Origin: Candidatus Viridilinea mediisalina
Lineage (GTDB): Bacteria; Chloroflexota; Chloroflexia; Chloroflexales; Chloroflexaceae
Length of the DNA stretch: 64,000 nt
Direction of reading: 5' to 3'
Assembly (NCBI RefSeq): GCF_002532535.1
Contig: NZ_NQWI01000013.1
Coordinates: forward strand, 1 to 64,000
In this document: positions 41,998-50,356 of the stretch, piece after piece
Position numbering within the stretch: the stretch's first letter is position 1
How the letters are laid out: every line of letters starts with the position of its first letter
Notes under the pieces: model-generated
Told to the model about the DNA's origin: nothing
Databases searched by the model: none
The model's input: only the letters and a program-made list of their open reading frames with translations
Made by a program: the position numbers and the translations under genes

Positions 41998-44196
41998 ATG
42001 CTCTCTCCACAAACAGAAGGCGAACCAACCAACACGGCAGCAGTAGTATACCCGAATTGTGATGACTTTCGCAACCACGCTGGCTTGCAGACGCTGGAAT
42101 TACGGGTTGTGGGTATGGATTGCGCCGAATGTGCGCACCATGTCCAGACGGCCCTAGCCGCACTGCCTGGTGTCGCAGAGGTGCAGGTATTGCTGGCTGC
42201 CGAAAAGGCTTTGGTGCGCCTCGATCCGCAGTCTGTGGATCGCCAGACCCTCGCGCAAGCGGTGGAGGCGGCTGGCTATCATGTACCGACCGATGCAACC
42301 CAACACGCGCCCAATGCCCCCCCGCACCATGGGCCCAACGTTGCCAACCAAGTCCTGACCCTCTTTGGTTTGGTCTTTGGTGCTGTCCTGCTCGTGGTAG
42401 TCCTTGGCGAGTGGCTTGGTCTCTTTGCTGCACTCACTGCTCAAGTACCCTTTTGGCTTGGCGCTGCGCTCGTTATCCTCGCGGGCTGGTCGCTCTTTGC
42501 CAATGTTCTGCGCGCCGCTCGACGTGGTCAGGTGCTGGCCCATACCCTGATGAGCCTGGGCGCTCTTGCGGCCCTCGTGGTTGGCGAATGGCCCACTGCT
42601 GCCGTGGTGGTCTTCTTTATGCGTATTGGTGAGTATGCCGAACAGTTCACCGCTGCACGAGCCCGCCGTGCCGTGCGTAACCTGACGGCCCTTGCACCGC
42701 AACAGGCTCGGATTGAACGCGAGGGCACAACGTTCATGCTGCCGCTCCATGAAGTTCAACCCGGCGATCTCGTGATTGTGCGTCCTGGTGAACAAATCCC
42801 GGTGGATGGTGAGGTGCTTACGGGCCAAGCTACGGTCAATCAAGCTGCGATCACGGGCGAGAGTATGCCTATCGAAGCTATGCCCGGAACCCCCGTCTTT
42901 GCCGCAAGCATCATTCAGTTTGGGAGCCTGCGTCTGCGTGCGACGCGCATTGGGGCCGATAGTACCTTCGGTAAGGTGATTCGCCTGGTTGAAGAGGCCG
43001 AGACTCATCGGGCTGAGGTGCAACGCCTCGCCGACCGCTTTTCAGCCTGGTACCTGCCGGTGGTCATTCTGGTTGCGCTGCTGACCTTTATCCTGCGCGG
43101 CGATGCACTGGCGACCGCTGCCGTGCTTGTGGTTGCCTGCTCGTGTGCGTTTGCGTTGGCCACGCCCATTGCGATGCTCGCTAGTATCGGTGCTGCCGCC
43201 AAGCATGGGCTGATGATCAAAGGTGGCAAGTATATTGAACAACTGGCACGCGCAGATCTGCTGTTGGTAGATAAGACCGGGACACTCACGTTAGGTCGTC
43301 CGCAGCTTACCGATGTGTTGCCGCTGGCTACTTGGAGCAGCGACGAACTGCTTGCGCTCGCCGCCGCTGCTGAAGAGGGCAGTGAACATCCCTTGGCTGA
43401 GGCGGTACGCCACGCGGCCCACGCACGCGGTTTGCAGGTGCCAGAGGCCGCGCATTTCAGTGCTATTCCTGGCCAAGGGGTACGGGCCATCGTCTCAGGT
43501 CAGCAGATCGCGGTTGGCAACGCCCGCATGCTGCAACGCTTACCGCCTGAGATTGGCAACGAGCTCGCAACTCAGGGTAAGAGCCTGCTCTATGTTACGA
43601 TTGACGGTCAGCTTGCGGGCCTGCTCGCTGCCGCCGATACCTTGCGCCCTGAAGTCGCCGCTGCCCTAGAGCGCGCCCGTGGCTTGGGGATCAAACGGAT
43701 CGAGATGCTCACCGGCGACAACGCAGCGGTCGCGGCAACCCTTGCAAACGAGCTAACAATAGACTATCGGGCCGATCTTTTGCCCGAAGACAAAATCGCC
43801 GCAGTGCAAGCCTACCAAGCCGAAGGCTACACGGTCGTGATGGTTGGCGATGGGGTGAATGATGCCCCCGCCCTGGCTCAGGCCGACATCGGCATCGCCA
43901 TGGGTGCAGCAGGCAGCGACATTGCACTCGAAGCGGCCCACATCACGCTCATGCGCGACGATTGGCGGCTCGTGCCACAAGCCCTTGCCATCGCCCAACG
44001 CACCATGGGCGTGATCCGGCTCAACTTGGGCTTCACCGCCGCCTACAATCTGATCGGCCTGAGCCTCGCGGCAAGCGGCATTCTGCCCCCAATGCTCGCC
44101 GCAGCCGCCCAGTCGCTACCCGACCTCGGCATTCTTGCCAACTCCTCGCGGCTATTGAAATGGCGCGAAGAGAGAGGATGGTATAATGGCCCCTGA
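41998..44196 (+). CDS. heavy-metal P1B-type ATPase with CSC transport motif
   Basis: A 732-residue membrane pump. An N-terminal HMA domain (MDCAEC, Cys42 and Cys45) follows a 30-residue leader. The actuator has ITGES, the phosphorylated Asp425 is in DKTGTLTLG, and the hinge GDGVNDAPALAQADIG is intact. The TM metal site, usually CPC, reads CSCAFALATP (Cys381-Ser-Cys383). It could export Cu, Zn/Cd or another soft metal; the substituted Pro makes the ion uncertain. ATG 41998 has only a weak Shine-Dalgarno. Confidence 0.9.
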   Translation: MLSPQTEGEPTNTAAVVYPNCDDFRNHAGLQTLELRVVGMDCAECAHHVQTALAALPGVAEVQVLLAAEKALVRLDPQSVDRQTLAQAVEAAGYHVPTDATQHAPNAPPHHGPNVANQVLTLFGLVFGAVLLVVVLGEWLGLFAALTAQVPFWLGAALVILAGWSLFANVLRAARRGQVLAHTLMSLGALAALVVGEWPTAAVVVFFMRIGEYAEQFTAARARRAVRNLTALAPQQARIEREGTTFMLPLHEVQPGDLVIVRPGEQIPVDGEVLTGQATVNQAAITGESMPIEAMPGTPVFAASIIQFGSLRLRATRIGADSTFGKVIRLVEEAETHRAEVQRLADRFSAWYLPVVILVALLTFILRGDALATAAVLVVACSCAFALATPIAMLASIGAAAKHGLMIKGGKYIEQLARADLLLVDKTGTLTLGRPQLTDVLPLATWSSDELLALAAAAEEGSEHPLAEAVRHAAHARGLQVPEAAHFSAIPGQGVRAIVSGQQIAVGNARMLQRLPPEIGNELATQGKSLLYVTIDGQLAGLLAAADTLRPEVAAALERARGLGIKRIEMLTGDNAAVAATLANELTIDYRADLLPEDKIAAVQAYQAEGYTVVMVGDGVNDAPALAQADIGIAMGAAGSDIALEAAHITLMRDDWRLVPQALAIAQRTMGVIRLNLGFTAAYNLIGLSLAASGILPPMLAAAAQSLPDLGILANSSRLLKWREERGWYNGP

Positions 44197-44211
44197 GGGA
44201 TGGTTTGTAAC

Positions 44212-44293
44212 CACGTTACCATTTGCGAGGACGCGAGGATGCGTGAGGCGAAGCTCTCGCCGCTTCGCCTCACGCATCCTCGCAAGATGGTAA
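44212..44293. repeat. family D hairpin element
   Basis: A perfect 22-bp stem, GCGAGGATGCGTGAGGCGAA plus GC, and its complement around a 7-base loop, flanked by the outer pair TTACCAT/ATGGTAA. It lies between the ATPase stop and apt and can act as a terminator. Confidence 0.88.
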
Positions 44294-44323
44294 AGCAACC
44301 GTTGTGCCCTTCACGGAGGTGTT

Positions 44324-44845
44324 ATGTCCCAGCTTGATCTCGCGAGCCTTGTACGGAACATTCCTGACTTTCCGCAGCCCGGTATTCAGTTCAAAGACAT
44401 TACAACGTTGATTGGCAACGGCCCAGCGTTCCAGCAGGTTATTGACAGTTTGGTGGATCGCTACAGTGGCATGCAACTTGATGCCATCGTTGGGGTGGAG
44501 TCGCGGGGCTTTATCTTTGGTGCGCCCCTCGCCCTGCGCCTCGGTTTGGGCCTGGTGCCGGTGCGGAAGCCCGGTAAGCTGCCCGCCGATACCTTCCAGA
44601 TCGAGTATTCCCTTGAGTATGGCACCAATAAGCTCGAAATCCACCGCGATGCGCTCAATGCCGGTGCCCGCGTCGTCGTCGTTGATGATCTGCTTGCTAC
44701 CGGCGGAACGATTGAAGCCACCGCCAAGCTGGTTGAGCAAGCCGGCGGCAGTATCGTTGAGATGGCCTTCGTGATTGAGTTGGCTTTCCTCAATGGGCGC
44801 GAGAAGCTCGCGCCCCATAGTGTCTTTTCGTTGATCCAATATTAA
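44324..44845 (+). CDS. apt: adenine phosphoribosyltransferase
   Basis: A 173-residue cytosolic enzyme of standard length that converts adenine and PRPP to AMP. It opens with the RNIPDFPQPGIQFKDIT block, has GVESRGFIFG near residue 60 and the PRPP loop VVVVDDLLATGGT near residue 120. GGAGGT precedes the ATG. A TATAAT at 44182-44187 in the end of the ATPase gene may be part of its promoter. Confidence 0.96.
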   Translation: MSQLDLASLVRNIPDFPQPGIQFKDITTLIGNGPAFQQVIDSLVDRYSGMQLDAIVGVESRGFIFGAPLALRLGLGLVPVRKPGKLPADTFQIEYSLEYGTNKLEIHRDALNAGARVVVVDDLLATGGTIEATAKLVEQAGGSIVEMAFVIELAFLNGREKLAPHSVFSLIQY

Positions 44846-44848
44846 TTT

Positions 44849-44896
44849 TTTTGTTCCGTTTTTGCGGCAAAGCCGCAAAAACGGAACAAAATTTTT
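44849..44896 (+). terminator. rho-independent terminator after apt
   Basis: A 20-bp perfect stem (TTTTGTTCCGTTTTTGCGGC and complement, AAA loop) followed by TTTTT, three bases after the apt stop. A second small stem (GGGAGAGGC/GCCTCCC) follows before metH. Confidence 0.85.
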
Positions 44897-44942
44897 GCGG
44901 GAGAGGCGTAGCCTCCCACCCCCCCAAAGGAGATTCATCAGC

Positions 44943-47900
44943 GTGAGTGAGCCTCAGTCCCCCTACCTTGCGGCGTTGCGCCAGCGTGTGTTGCTTTTTG
45001 ATGGTGCGATGGGCACCAGTATTGATACGTTCGATCTTTCAGTGGAAGATTATGGTGGTGAACAGACGTTTGGAAATCGGGATTATTTAGCCCATACGCG
45101 CCCCGATGTGATTGCGGCGATCCACGCTTCGTTCTTTGAGGCTGGGGCTGATGTGGTTGAAACGAATACCTTCCAGTCTTCGCGTATGCGCCTTGAGGAG
45201 TGGGGGCTGGCTGAGCGGACGATGGAGTTGAACCGTGAGGCTGCTGCGTTGGCGCGTGGGGTTGCCGACCGCTTTGCAGCGCAGGATGGTCGCCCCCGTT
45301 TTGTCGCGGGTTCGCTTGGGCCGACCGGCAAGCTGCCTTCCTCTGATGATCCCGCCCTCTCTGATATTACCTTCGCTGAACTGAGTGAGGTCTTTCGTGA
45401 GCAGGCGGTTGGCCTGATCATGGGTGGCGTGGATGTGCTCTTGGTTGAGACTTCGGTTGACATCCTGGAGGTGAAGGCGGCAATTGATGGCATCCGCCGC
45501 GCCAAGGAGGAGTTGCAACGCCCCGATGTGGCGGTGCAGGCGCAGGTCTTCCTCGATCTCTCTGGGCGTATGCTGCTTGGCACCGATGTGGCCTCGTTCC
45601 TCGCTACGCTTGAGGCGTTGCCGATTGATCTGATTGGTCTCAATTGTTCCACCGGCCCTGAACACATGCGGAGCGCGATTGAGTATCTCACCAGCCATGC
45701 GCGCAAGCTCGTCTCCTGTCTGCCCAATGCTGGCCTGCCGCTCGAAGTGGACGGACGCACGGTCTATCCGATGGAACCGGAGCCCTTTGCGCGCATTCTG
45801 GGTGAGTTTGTGCGCGAGTATGGCGTGGCCGTGGTTGGTGGTTGCTGTGGCACGACGCCCGCCCATATTGCGCGGTTGCGCCAAGAGTTGGGTGATGCTT
45901 GCGCCCCAAAGCCGCGTCAGATCGCCTACCAGCCGAGTGCTTCCTCCGGTATTCGTGCCGCCGCGCTGCGCCAGGATGGTACGCTGACCATGATTGGCGA
46001 GCGCGTCAATACCCTTGGCTCGCGTAAGGTCAAACGGCTGCTGCTCAACGATGATTACGACGGTGTGCTTGAGGTGGCCCGCGAACAGGTGGATAGCGGC
46101 GCCCACATGCTCGATGTCTGTGTTGCGATGACCGAACGCAGCGATGAGCGTGAGCAGATGGTGCGCTTGATTAAGCAGCTCACAATGAATATTGAGCTGC
46201 CGCTCGTGATTGATACGACTGAACCAGAGGTACTGGAAGCGGCCTTGGCGATGTATCCGGGCCGCGCTGTGGTCAACTCCGTCTCGCTTGAAGGCGGGCG
46301 CGGGGCCAAGATCGATCAGGTGTTGCCGCTGGTGGCGCGTTACGGCGCGGCGACGGTGGCGATGACGATTGATGAAGCGGGCATGACCCACACCCGCGAG
46401 CGTAAGCTGGAGGTGGCTCAACGCATCGCCCAGATCGCCCACACCGAGTATGGCCTGCCCGCCGAAGCGCTGATCTTCGATGTGCTCACCTTCCCGCTTA
46501 CCACCGGCCAAGAGGAGCTACGCGGTGCTGCGGTTGAGACCATCGAAGGCATTCGGTTGGTAAAGCAGCAGATTCCGGGCTGCTTCACGACTCTCGGCGT
46601 GAGCAACCTGAGCTTTGGGGTCGCGCCCCATGCCCGCGCTACACTCAACTCGGTCTTTCTCTACCACGCTGCCGCCGCTGGTCTCGATAGCGCGATCATC
46701 AATCCGGCCCATATCACCGCCTACGCCCAGATTCCCGCTGAAGAGGTGGAACTCTGCGAAGACCTGATCTTCAACCGGCGCGAAGATGCCTTGGCGCGCT
46801 TCATCAGCCACTTTGAGCAGCACGGCGCTACGAAAGAGACGGAGCGGATTGATCCGACGGCGGGGCTCAGTGTGGACGAGCGGTTGCACTGGAAGATTCT
46901 CAACCGCAAGAAGGAGGGCATCGAGCCCGATATTGATCTTGCCGTGGCCCAGCGCATGGGACTTGAGCAAGCGGACGATCTTGCCGCCGCGATCCTGGCG
47001 GCAGGCAGCAACGCCACCACGCCCAAAGGCGAAGCGGCGGTGGCGGTACTCAACAATGTACTGCTGCCCGCAATGAAGCAGGTGGGCGACCTCTTCGGCG
47101 CGGGGCAACTGATTCTGCCCTTCGTACTCCAATCGGCGGAGGTAATGAAGCGAGCGGTGGCGCGCCTCGAACAGTACCTCGACAAACTCGAAGGCAGCAC
47201 CAAAGGCAAAGTGGTACTCGCCACCGTCTACGGCGACGTTCACGATATTGGCAAGAACCTCGTGCAGACCATTCTGGTCAATAATGGCTACACCGTCTAC
47301 GACTTGGGCAAACAGGTGCCGATCAACACGATCATCGAGAAGGCGCTTGAGGTAGGCGCGGATGCGATTGGGCTCTCGGCGCTCTTGGTCAGCACCAGCA
47401 AACAGATGCCCCTCTGCGTGCAGGAGTTGCACAAGCGCGGCCTCAGCTTCCCGGTACTGATTGGCGGTGCGGCGATCAACCGGCAGTATGGCCAGCGCAT
47501 CAGCTTTGTGGGTGAGGAAGCAGCCTACGAAGCGGGCGTCTTCTACTGCAAAGATGCCTTTGAGGGGCTTGAGACCATGGATCGCCTGAGCGATCCTGAG
47601 CAGCGGGCACAGTTTGTTCATGCCACACTGAGCGAAGCGGCCAATGCGCTCAACCGCCGCCCCACCGGGCGGGTCGCGCTAGAGGCATTGGGCCAAGCCA
47701 GCATGGGGGCCAACGACGTGCGCTCCAACGTAAGCCGCGACATTGCGGTGCCCACGCCGCCCTTCTGGGGGGCGCAAGCAACCCAACGCATCCGCCTCGA
47801 CGACATTGTGGCCTGCCTGGATCGCAACGCGCTCTACCGCCTGCAATGGGGCGCAAAGAATGCCAAGGGTGAAGAATGGGAGCGGCTCAAGGCCGAGTTT

Positions 47901-48530
47901 GAGCTCAAGGTGCGCGAGCTCATGCGCGAGGCCGAGCGTGAGGGCTGGTTGGAGCCCAAAGTGGCCTACGGCTACTTCCCGGTGCAATCGGCGGGCCACG
48001 ACCTAATCGTCTACGATCCTGCCGAGCGCAGCCGCGAACTGACCCGCTTCAGCTTCCCGCGCCAGCCCGAACGGGAACGGCTCTGTCTGAGCGACTACTT
48101 CCGCAGCGTCGAGAGTGGTGAGTATGATGTCGCCGCCTTCCAGGTGGTGACCATGGGCCAGCGCATAGACGAAGTGACCGCCGCGCTCCAGAACGAAGGC
48201 GACTACAGCCGGGGCTACTTCATCCACGGGCTGGGCGTCAGCCTCGCCGAAGCGCTGGCCGAGCAGACCAACCGGGTCGTGCGGCAGAGCCTGGGCTTAG
48301 GCCCAAACCGGGGCAAACGCTACTCGTGGGGCTACCCGGCCTGCCCCGATCTCGCAGAGCACACCAAACTCTTCGCGATCCTACCAGTCGAACAGATCGG
48401 CATGAGCCTCACCAGCGCCTTCCAACTGATCCCCGAACAGAGCACCGCCGCCATCGTCGTACACCACCCCGAAGCCAAATACTTCAGCATCGGCAGCGTC
48501 GCCGAGCGGGCGGAGGGGGATGTGGTGTGA
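44943..48530 (+). CDS. metH: cobalamin-dependent methionine synthase
   Basis: 1195 residues with all four MetH modules: homocysteine-binding barrel (about 1-310, zinc Cys in GLNCSTGPEH and GGCCGTTP), pterin-binding domain (about 330-610, GERVNTLGSRK), B12 module (about 640-880, DVHDIGKN with His767) and the C-terminal reactivation domain (about 900-1195, RYSWGYPACPDL). It methylates homocysteine using methyl-THF. The start is GTG 44943 with AAAGGAG upstream; the longer frame runs through the terminator. No cobalamin riboswitch fits in the 97-bp gap. The TGA stop abuts a family A element. Confidence 0.97.
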   Translation: MSEPQSPYLAALRQRVLLFDGAMGTSIDTFDLSVEDYGGEQTFGNRDYLAHTRPDVIAAIHASFFEAGADVVETNTFQSSRMRLEEWGLAERTMELNREAAALARGVADRFAAQDGRPRFVAGSLGPTGKLPSSDDPALSDITFAELSEVFREQAVGLIMGGVDVLLVETSVDILEVKAAIDGIRRAKEELQRPDVAVQAQVFLDLSGRMLLGTDVASFLATLEALPIDLIGLNCSTGPEHMRSAIEYLTSHARKLVSCLPNAGLPLEVDGRTVYPMEPEPFARILGEFVREYGVAVVGGCCGTTPAHIARLRQELGDACAPKPRQIAYQPSASSGIRAAALRQDGTLTMIGERVNTLGSRKVKRLLLNDDYDGVLEVAREQVDSGAHMLDVCVAMTERSDEREQMVRLIKQLTMNIELPLVIDTTEPEVLEAALAMYPGRAVVNSVSLEGGRGAKIDQVLPLVARYGAATVAMTIDEAGMTHTRERKLEVAQRIAQIAHTEYGLPAEALIFDVLTFPLTTGQEELRGAAVETIEGIRLVKQQIPGCFTTLGVSNLSFGVAPHARATLNSVFLYHAAAAGLDSAIINPAHITAYAQIPAEEVELCEDLIFNRREDALARFISHFEQHGATKETERIDPTAGLSVDERLHWKILNRKKEGIEPDIDLAVAQRMGLEQADDLAAAILAAGSNATTPKGEAAVAVLNNVLLPAMKQVGDLFGAGQLILPFVLQSAEVMKRAVARLEQYLDKLEGSTKGKVVLATVYGDVHDIGKNLVQTILVNNGYTVYDLGKQVPINTIIEKALEVGADAIGLSALLVSTSKQMPLCVQELHKRGLSFPVLIGGAAINRQYGQRISFVGEEAAYEAGVFYCKDAFEGLETMDRLSDPEQRAQFVHATLSEAANALNRRPTGRVALEALGQASMGANDVRSNVSRDIAVPTPPFWGAQATQRIRLDDIVACLDRNALYRLQWGAKNAKGEEWERLKAEFELKVRELMREAEREGWLEPKVAYGYFPVQSAGHDLIVYDPAERSRELTRFSFPRQPERERLCLSDYFRSVESGEYDVAAFQVVTMGQRIDEVTAALQNEGDYSRGYFIHGLGVSLAEALAEQTNRVVRQSLGLGPNRGKRYSWGYPACPDLAEHTKLFAILPVEQIGMSLTSAFQLIPEQSTAAIVVHHPEAKYFSIGSVAERAEGDVV

Positions 48531-48570
48531 TGCCATTTCAGATTGTAGATTGTAGATTGTAGATTGCCGG
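48529..48570 (+). repeat. family A element, truncated
   Basis: TGATGCCATTTCAG, three ATTGTAG units, ATTGCCGG, then lost. Its first bases are the metH stop codon, as with radC. Confidence 0.88.
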
Positions 48571-48756
48571 AGAGGATGGCAACGCTGCCACCACGCTCCA
48601 CCTGGCGGGTCTGAGGTGCCAAGGGCCCATGATTGGTGTGTAAAGGGTTTTTGACGCGCTCCAATGAACCAAGAGCAATGCACCTGACCTAGCAGGTGGG
48701 GCGCGTGCAGCCGCTCGTGGTACCCAAAGAGCCTTCCGCGCCGCACCTGCTAGGTC
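48571..48756. repeat. segment between two family A copies, with an inverted repeat
   Basis: No gene was recognised. GACCTAGCAGGTG (48686-48698) and CACCTGCTAGGTC (48744-48756) are perfect 13-bp inverted arms around a 45-base GC-rich loop, ending exactly where the next family A copy starts. Confidence 0.75.
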
Positions 48757-48886
48757 TCATGCTTGAACAGGCCGCATGATCAAGAACGCTAAAACCCATT
48801 GGGACGCCATGTTCGACAATCTGCAATCTACAATCTACAATCTGCAATCTGCAATCTACAATCTGCAATCGTAAATGGTATGATAC
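48757..48886 (-). repeat. family A element with long array
   Basis: CTTGAACAGGCCGCATGATC, then AAGAACGCTAAAACCCATTG, GGACGCCATGTTCGACAATC, seven CTGCAAT/CTACAAT units and CGTAAATGGTATGATA. It is nearly full length and inverted relative to the copy after metH. No other feature was seen to 48919. Confidence 0.9.
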
Positions 48887-48919
48887 GCTCAAGGGCTTTG
48901 GTGCCGTGCAAAGGGCTGC

Positions 48920-49699
48920 TCAGGCAACTTCTCGCGTTTGCAGATCATCTGGCTCATGTTGAGGATACTCGTCCCAAGTACGCCCATCGAGCAGACGCCC
49001 CCCACGTTTTGGCGTCCGCCCGCCCCACTGCTTGAAGAAGAAGGCTGTCCCTGTTGCTTGGCACTGATCGCGCAGTTCACGCACCCAGGTGGGATCACAC
49101 GGGCGGTGCGCGGGGCCACTCTCGCCGCCAGCGATAAGCCAGTGGATGCCAGTGAGATCAAGGGTTTGCAGCGAGCCAAGCAGCGGTTCGGCGCTGATGA
49201 AGCGAATGGCTGCGGGCACCTGACGTAGTTGCTCGGCGCGCCAGGTGTACTGCATCGTCTCAATCGAGACGCCCAGCCAGATGTGGGCGGGCCAGGTTGC
49301 GTTGCGGCCAGTGTGGTGTCGCAACTGTTCACTGATCTGTGGCACCATACGCACGAGACGTGCTGATCGCTTGGTCAACACCTGGAAGGTGTGCCAATGG
49401 GCCTGGGCCATAATCGCAAAGACTTGCAGAATGAAGGCATCGGGCACATCGCGATGGAAGAGATCCGACATCGAGTTGGTGAAAATGCGGCGCGGCTTCT
49501 TCCACTGGAGCGGGTACGTGAGGCGCTCTGGCCAGAGTTTTAGGTCAAAGCCTTGTTCGTAGGGATGGTTGGGTACGCCGCGAAACCGTTCGGCAAAGGT
49601 GCGCGCATAGCAGTGATCGCAGCCTGGCGAGACCTCGGTACATCCGGTCACCGGATTCCAGGTCGCATCAGTCCACTCGATGTCAGATTGCAGGCTCAT
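48920..49699 (-). CDS. DUF5131 (phage Gp37/Gp68-like) radical-SAM-like protein
   Basis: A 259-residue soluble protein. The N-terminal WNPVTGCTEVSPGCDHCYA has a CX6CX2C cluster of the kind that holds a 4Fe-4S centre. FDLKLWPERL, IFTNSMSDLFH, WLGVSIET, LIAGGESG and FFFKQWGG are the family blocks. Members occur in phage and mobile regions as well as chromosomes; activity unknown. It sits in a repeat-rich, AT-variable patch beside a small foreign-looking gene. Confidence 0.88.
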   Translation of the reverse strand: MSLQSDIEWTDATWNPVTGCTEVSPGCDHCYARTFAERFRGVPNHPYEQGFDLKLWPERLTYPLQWKKPRRIFTNSMSDLFHRDVPDAFILQVFAIMAQAHWHTFQVLTKRSARLVRMVPQISEQLRHHTGRNATWPAHIWLGVSIETMQYTWRAEQLRQVPAAIRFISAEPLLGSLQTLDLTGIHWLIAGGESGPAHRPCDPTWVRELRDQCQATGTAFFFKQWGGRTPKRGGRLLDGRTWDEYPQHEPDDLQTREVA

Positions 49700-49738
49700 G
49701 GGTGCTTACTAGAGAATAAACAAAGTTTCTATTCCTTC

Positions 49739-49984
49739 TCAAATATAATATTTCTCTCCCTTTTTTCTTCTGCCACATTTAGTGCAAATATATCGATCTG
49801 TATAGGCGTTCAAACCATCGTTATATATATCAGCAACTTCTTTAGAGTTGTAATATGGATCCCATTGATGATTGCACTCATCATGCGCGAGATGGTCTCG
49901 TGTACCGTTCCGCTCTTTAATCGCAATATATATAACTATTGTGATTACAGTGAGAAAGACAATAAATAGTATAGTGTTTGACAT
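49739..49984 (-). CDS. small AT-rich membrane protein with zinc-ribbon-like tail
   Basis: 81 residues from ATG 49984 (GGAGG upstream). A single TM (about 3-22) is followed by CNHQW near residue 38 and CTKCGRR near 70, which could bind a metal. Its base composition is far lower in GC than its neighbours, suggesting recent acquisition. Not recognised. Confidence 0.6.
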   Translation of the reverse strand: MSNTILFIVFLTVITIVIYIAIKERNGTRDHLAHDECNHQWDPYYNSKEVADIYNDGLNAYTDRYICTKCGRRKKGEKYYI

Positions 49985-50083
49985 TGTTCCTCCGTGGATT
50001 AAGGGAAGCGGATGTTGTTGATTGCCTCGTTGCTTGGCCACCCTGAGCGAAGGTTCGTAGGAACGTTCCTGTTTGCGTCGTAG

Positions 50084-50149
50084 GTAGTGCCGACGTTAGT
50101 CGGCTTCCCATCGCTGGCAAAGACCTCAGCCGACTAACGTCGGCACTAC
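50084..50149. repeat. perfect 22-bp inverted repeat (MITE-like hairpin)
   Basis: Arms GTAGTGCCGACGTTAGTCGG plus CT and their complement, 22-base loop. It is preceded by the palindrome AGGAACGTTCCT (50059-50070). Its GTGCCGAC...GTCGGCAC layout parallels the family B core (GTGCCGGC...GCCGGCAC). Confidence 0.85.
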
Positions 50150-50222
50150 GATGCCCGCCCATGGACTATTCAGCATAACAGGCTGCTGGGGTACTTAAAA
50201 ATTTCTGCTTCCCTAACACCCT

Positions 50223-50350
50223 GTGGGATGCCATGTCCGGCAATCTGCAATCTACAATCTGCAATCTACAATCGTAACAAGAACGCTAACGCCCAGTGGG
50301 ATGCCATGTTCGGCAATCTGCAATCTACAATCTGCAATCGTAAATGGTAC
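50223..50350 (-). repeat. two adjacent family A elements in tandem
   Basis: Copy one at 50223-50279 (GTGGGATGCCATGTCCGGC, then four array units, CGTAAC) runs directly into copy two at 50279-50350 (AAGAACGCTAACGCCCAGTG, GGATGCCATGTTCGGC, three units, CGTAAATGGTA). With the hairpin it fills the 49985-50356 gap. Confidence 0.9.
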
Positions 50351-50356
50351 TCCCCC

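Noticed and set aside
44846-44942. Possible cobalamin riboswitch before metH
   Set aside because: The 97-bp gap holds a terminator hairpin and a small stem, too short for a B12 riboswitch, and no B12 box was seen.
45087-46511. 474-codon antisense frame inside metH
   Set aside because: metH is complete and conserved in the plus strand throughout.
48920-49984. Prophage remnant around the DUF5131 gene
   Set aside because: Only one phage-associated family and one small gene; no integrase, structural genes or att-like repeats.
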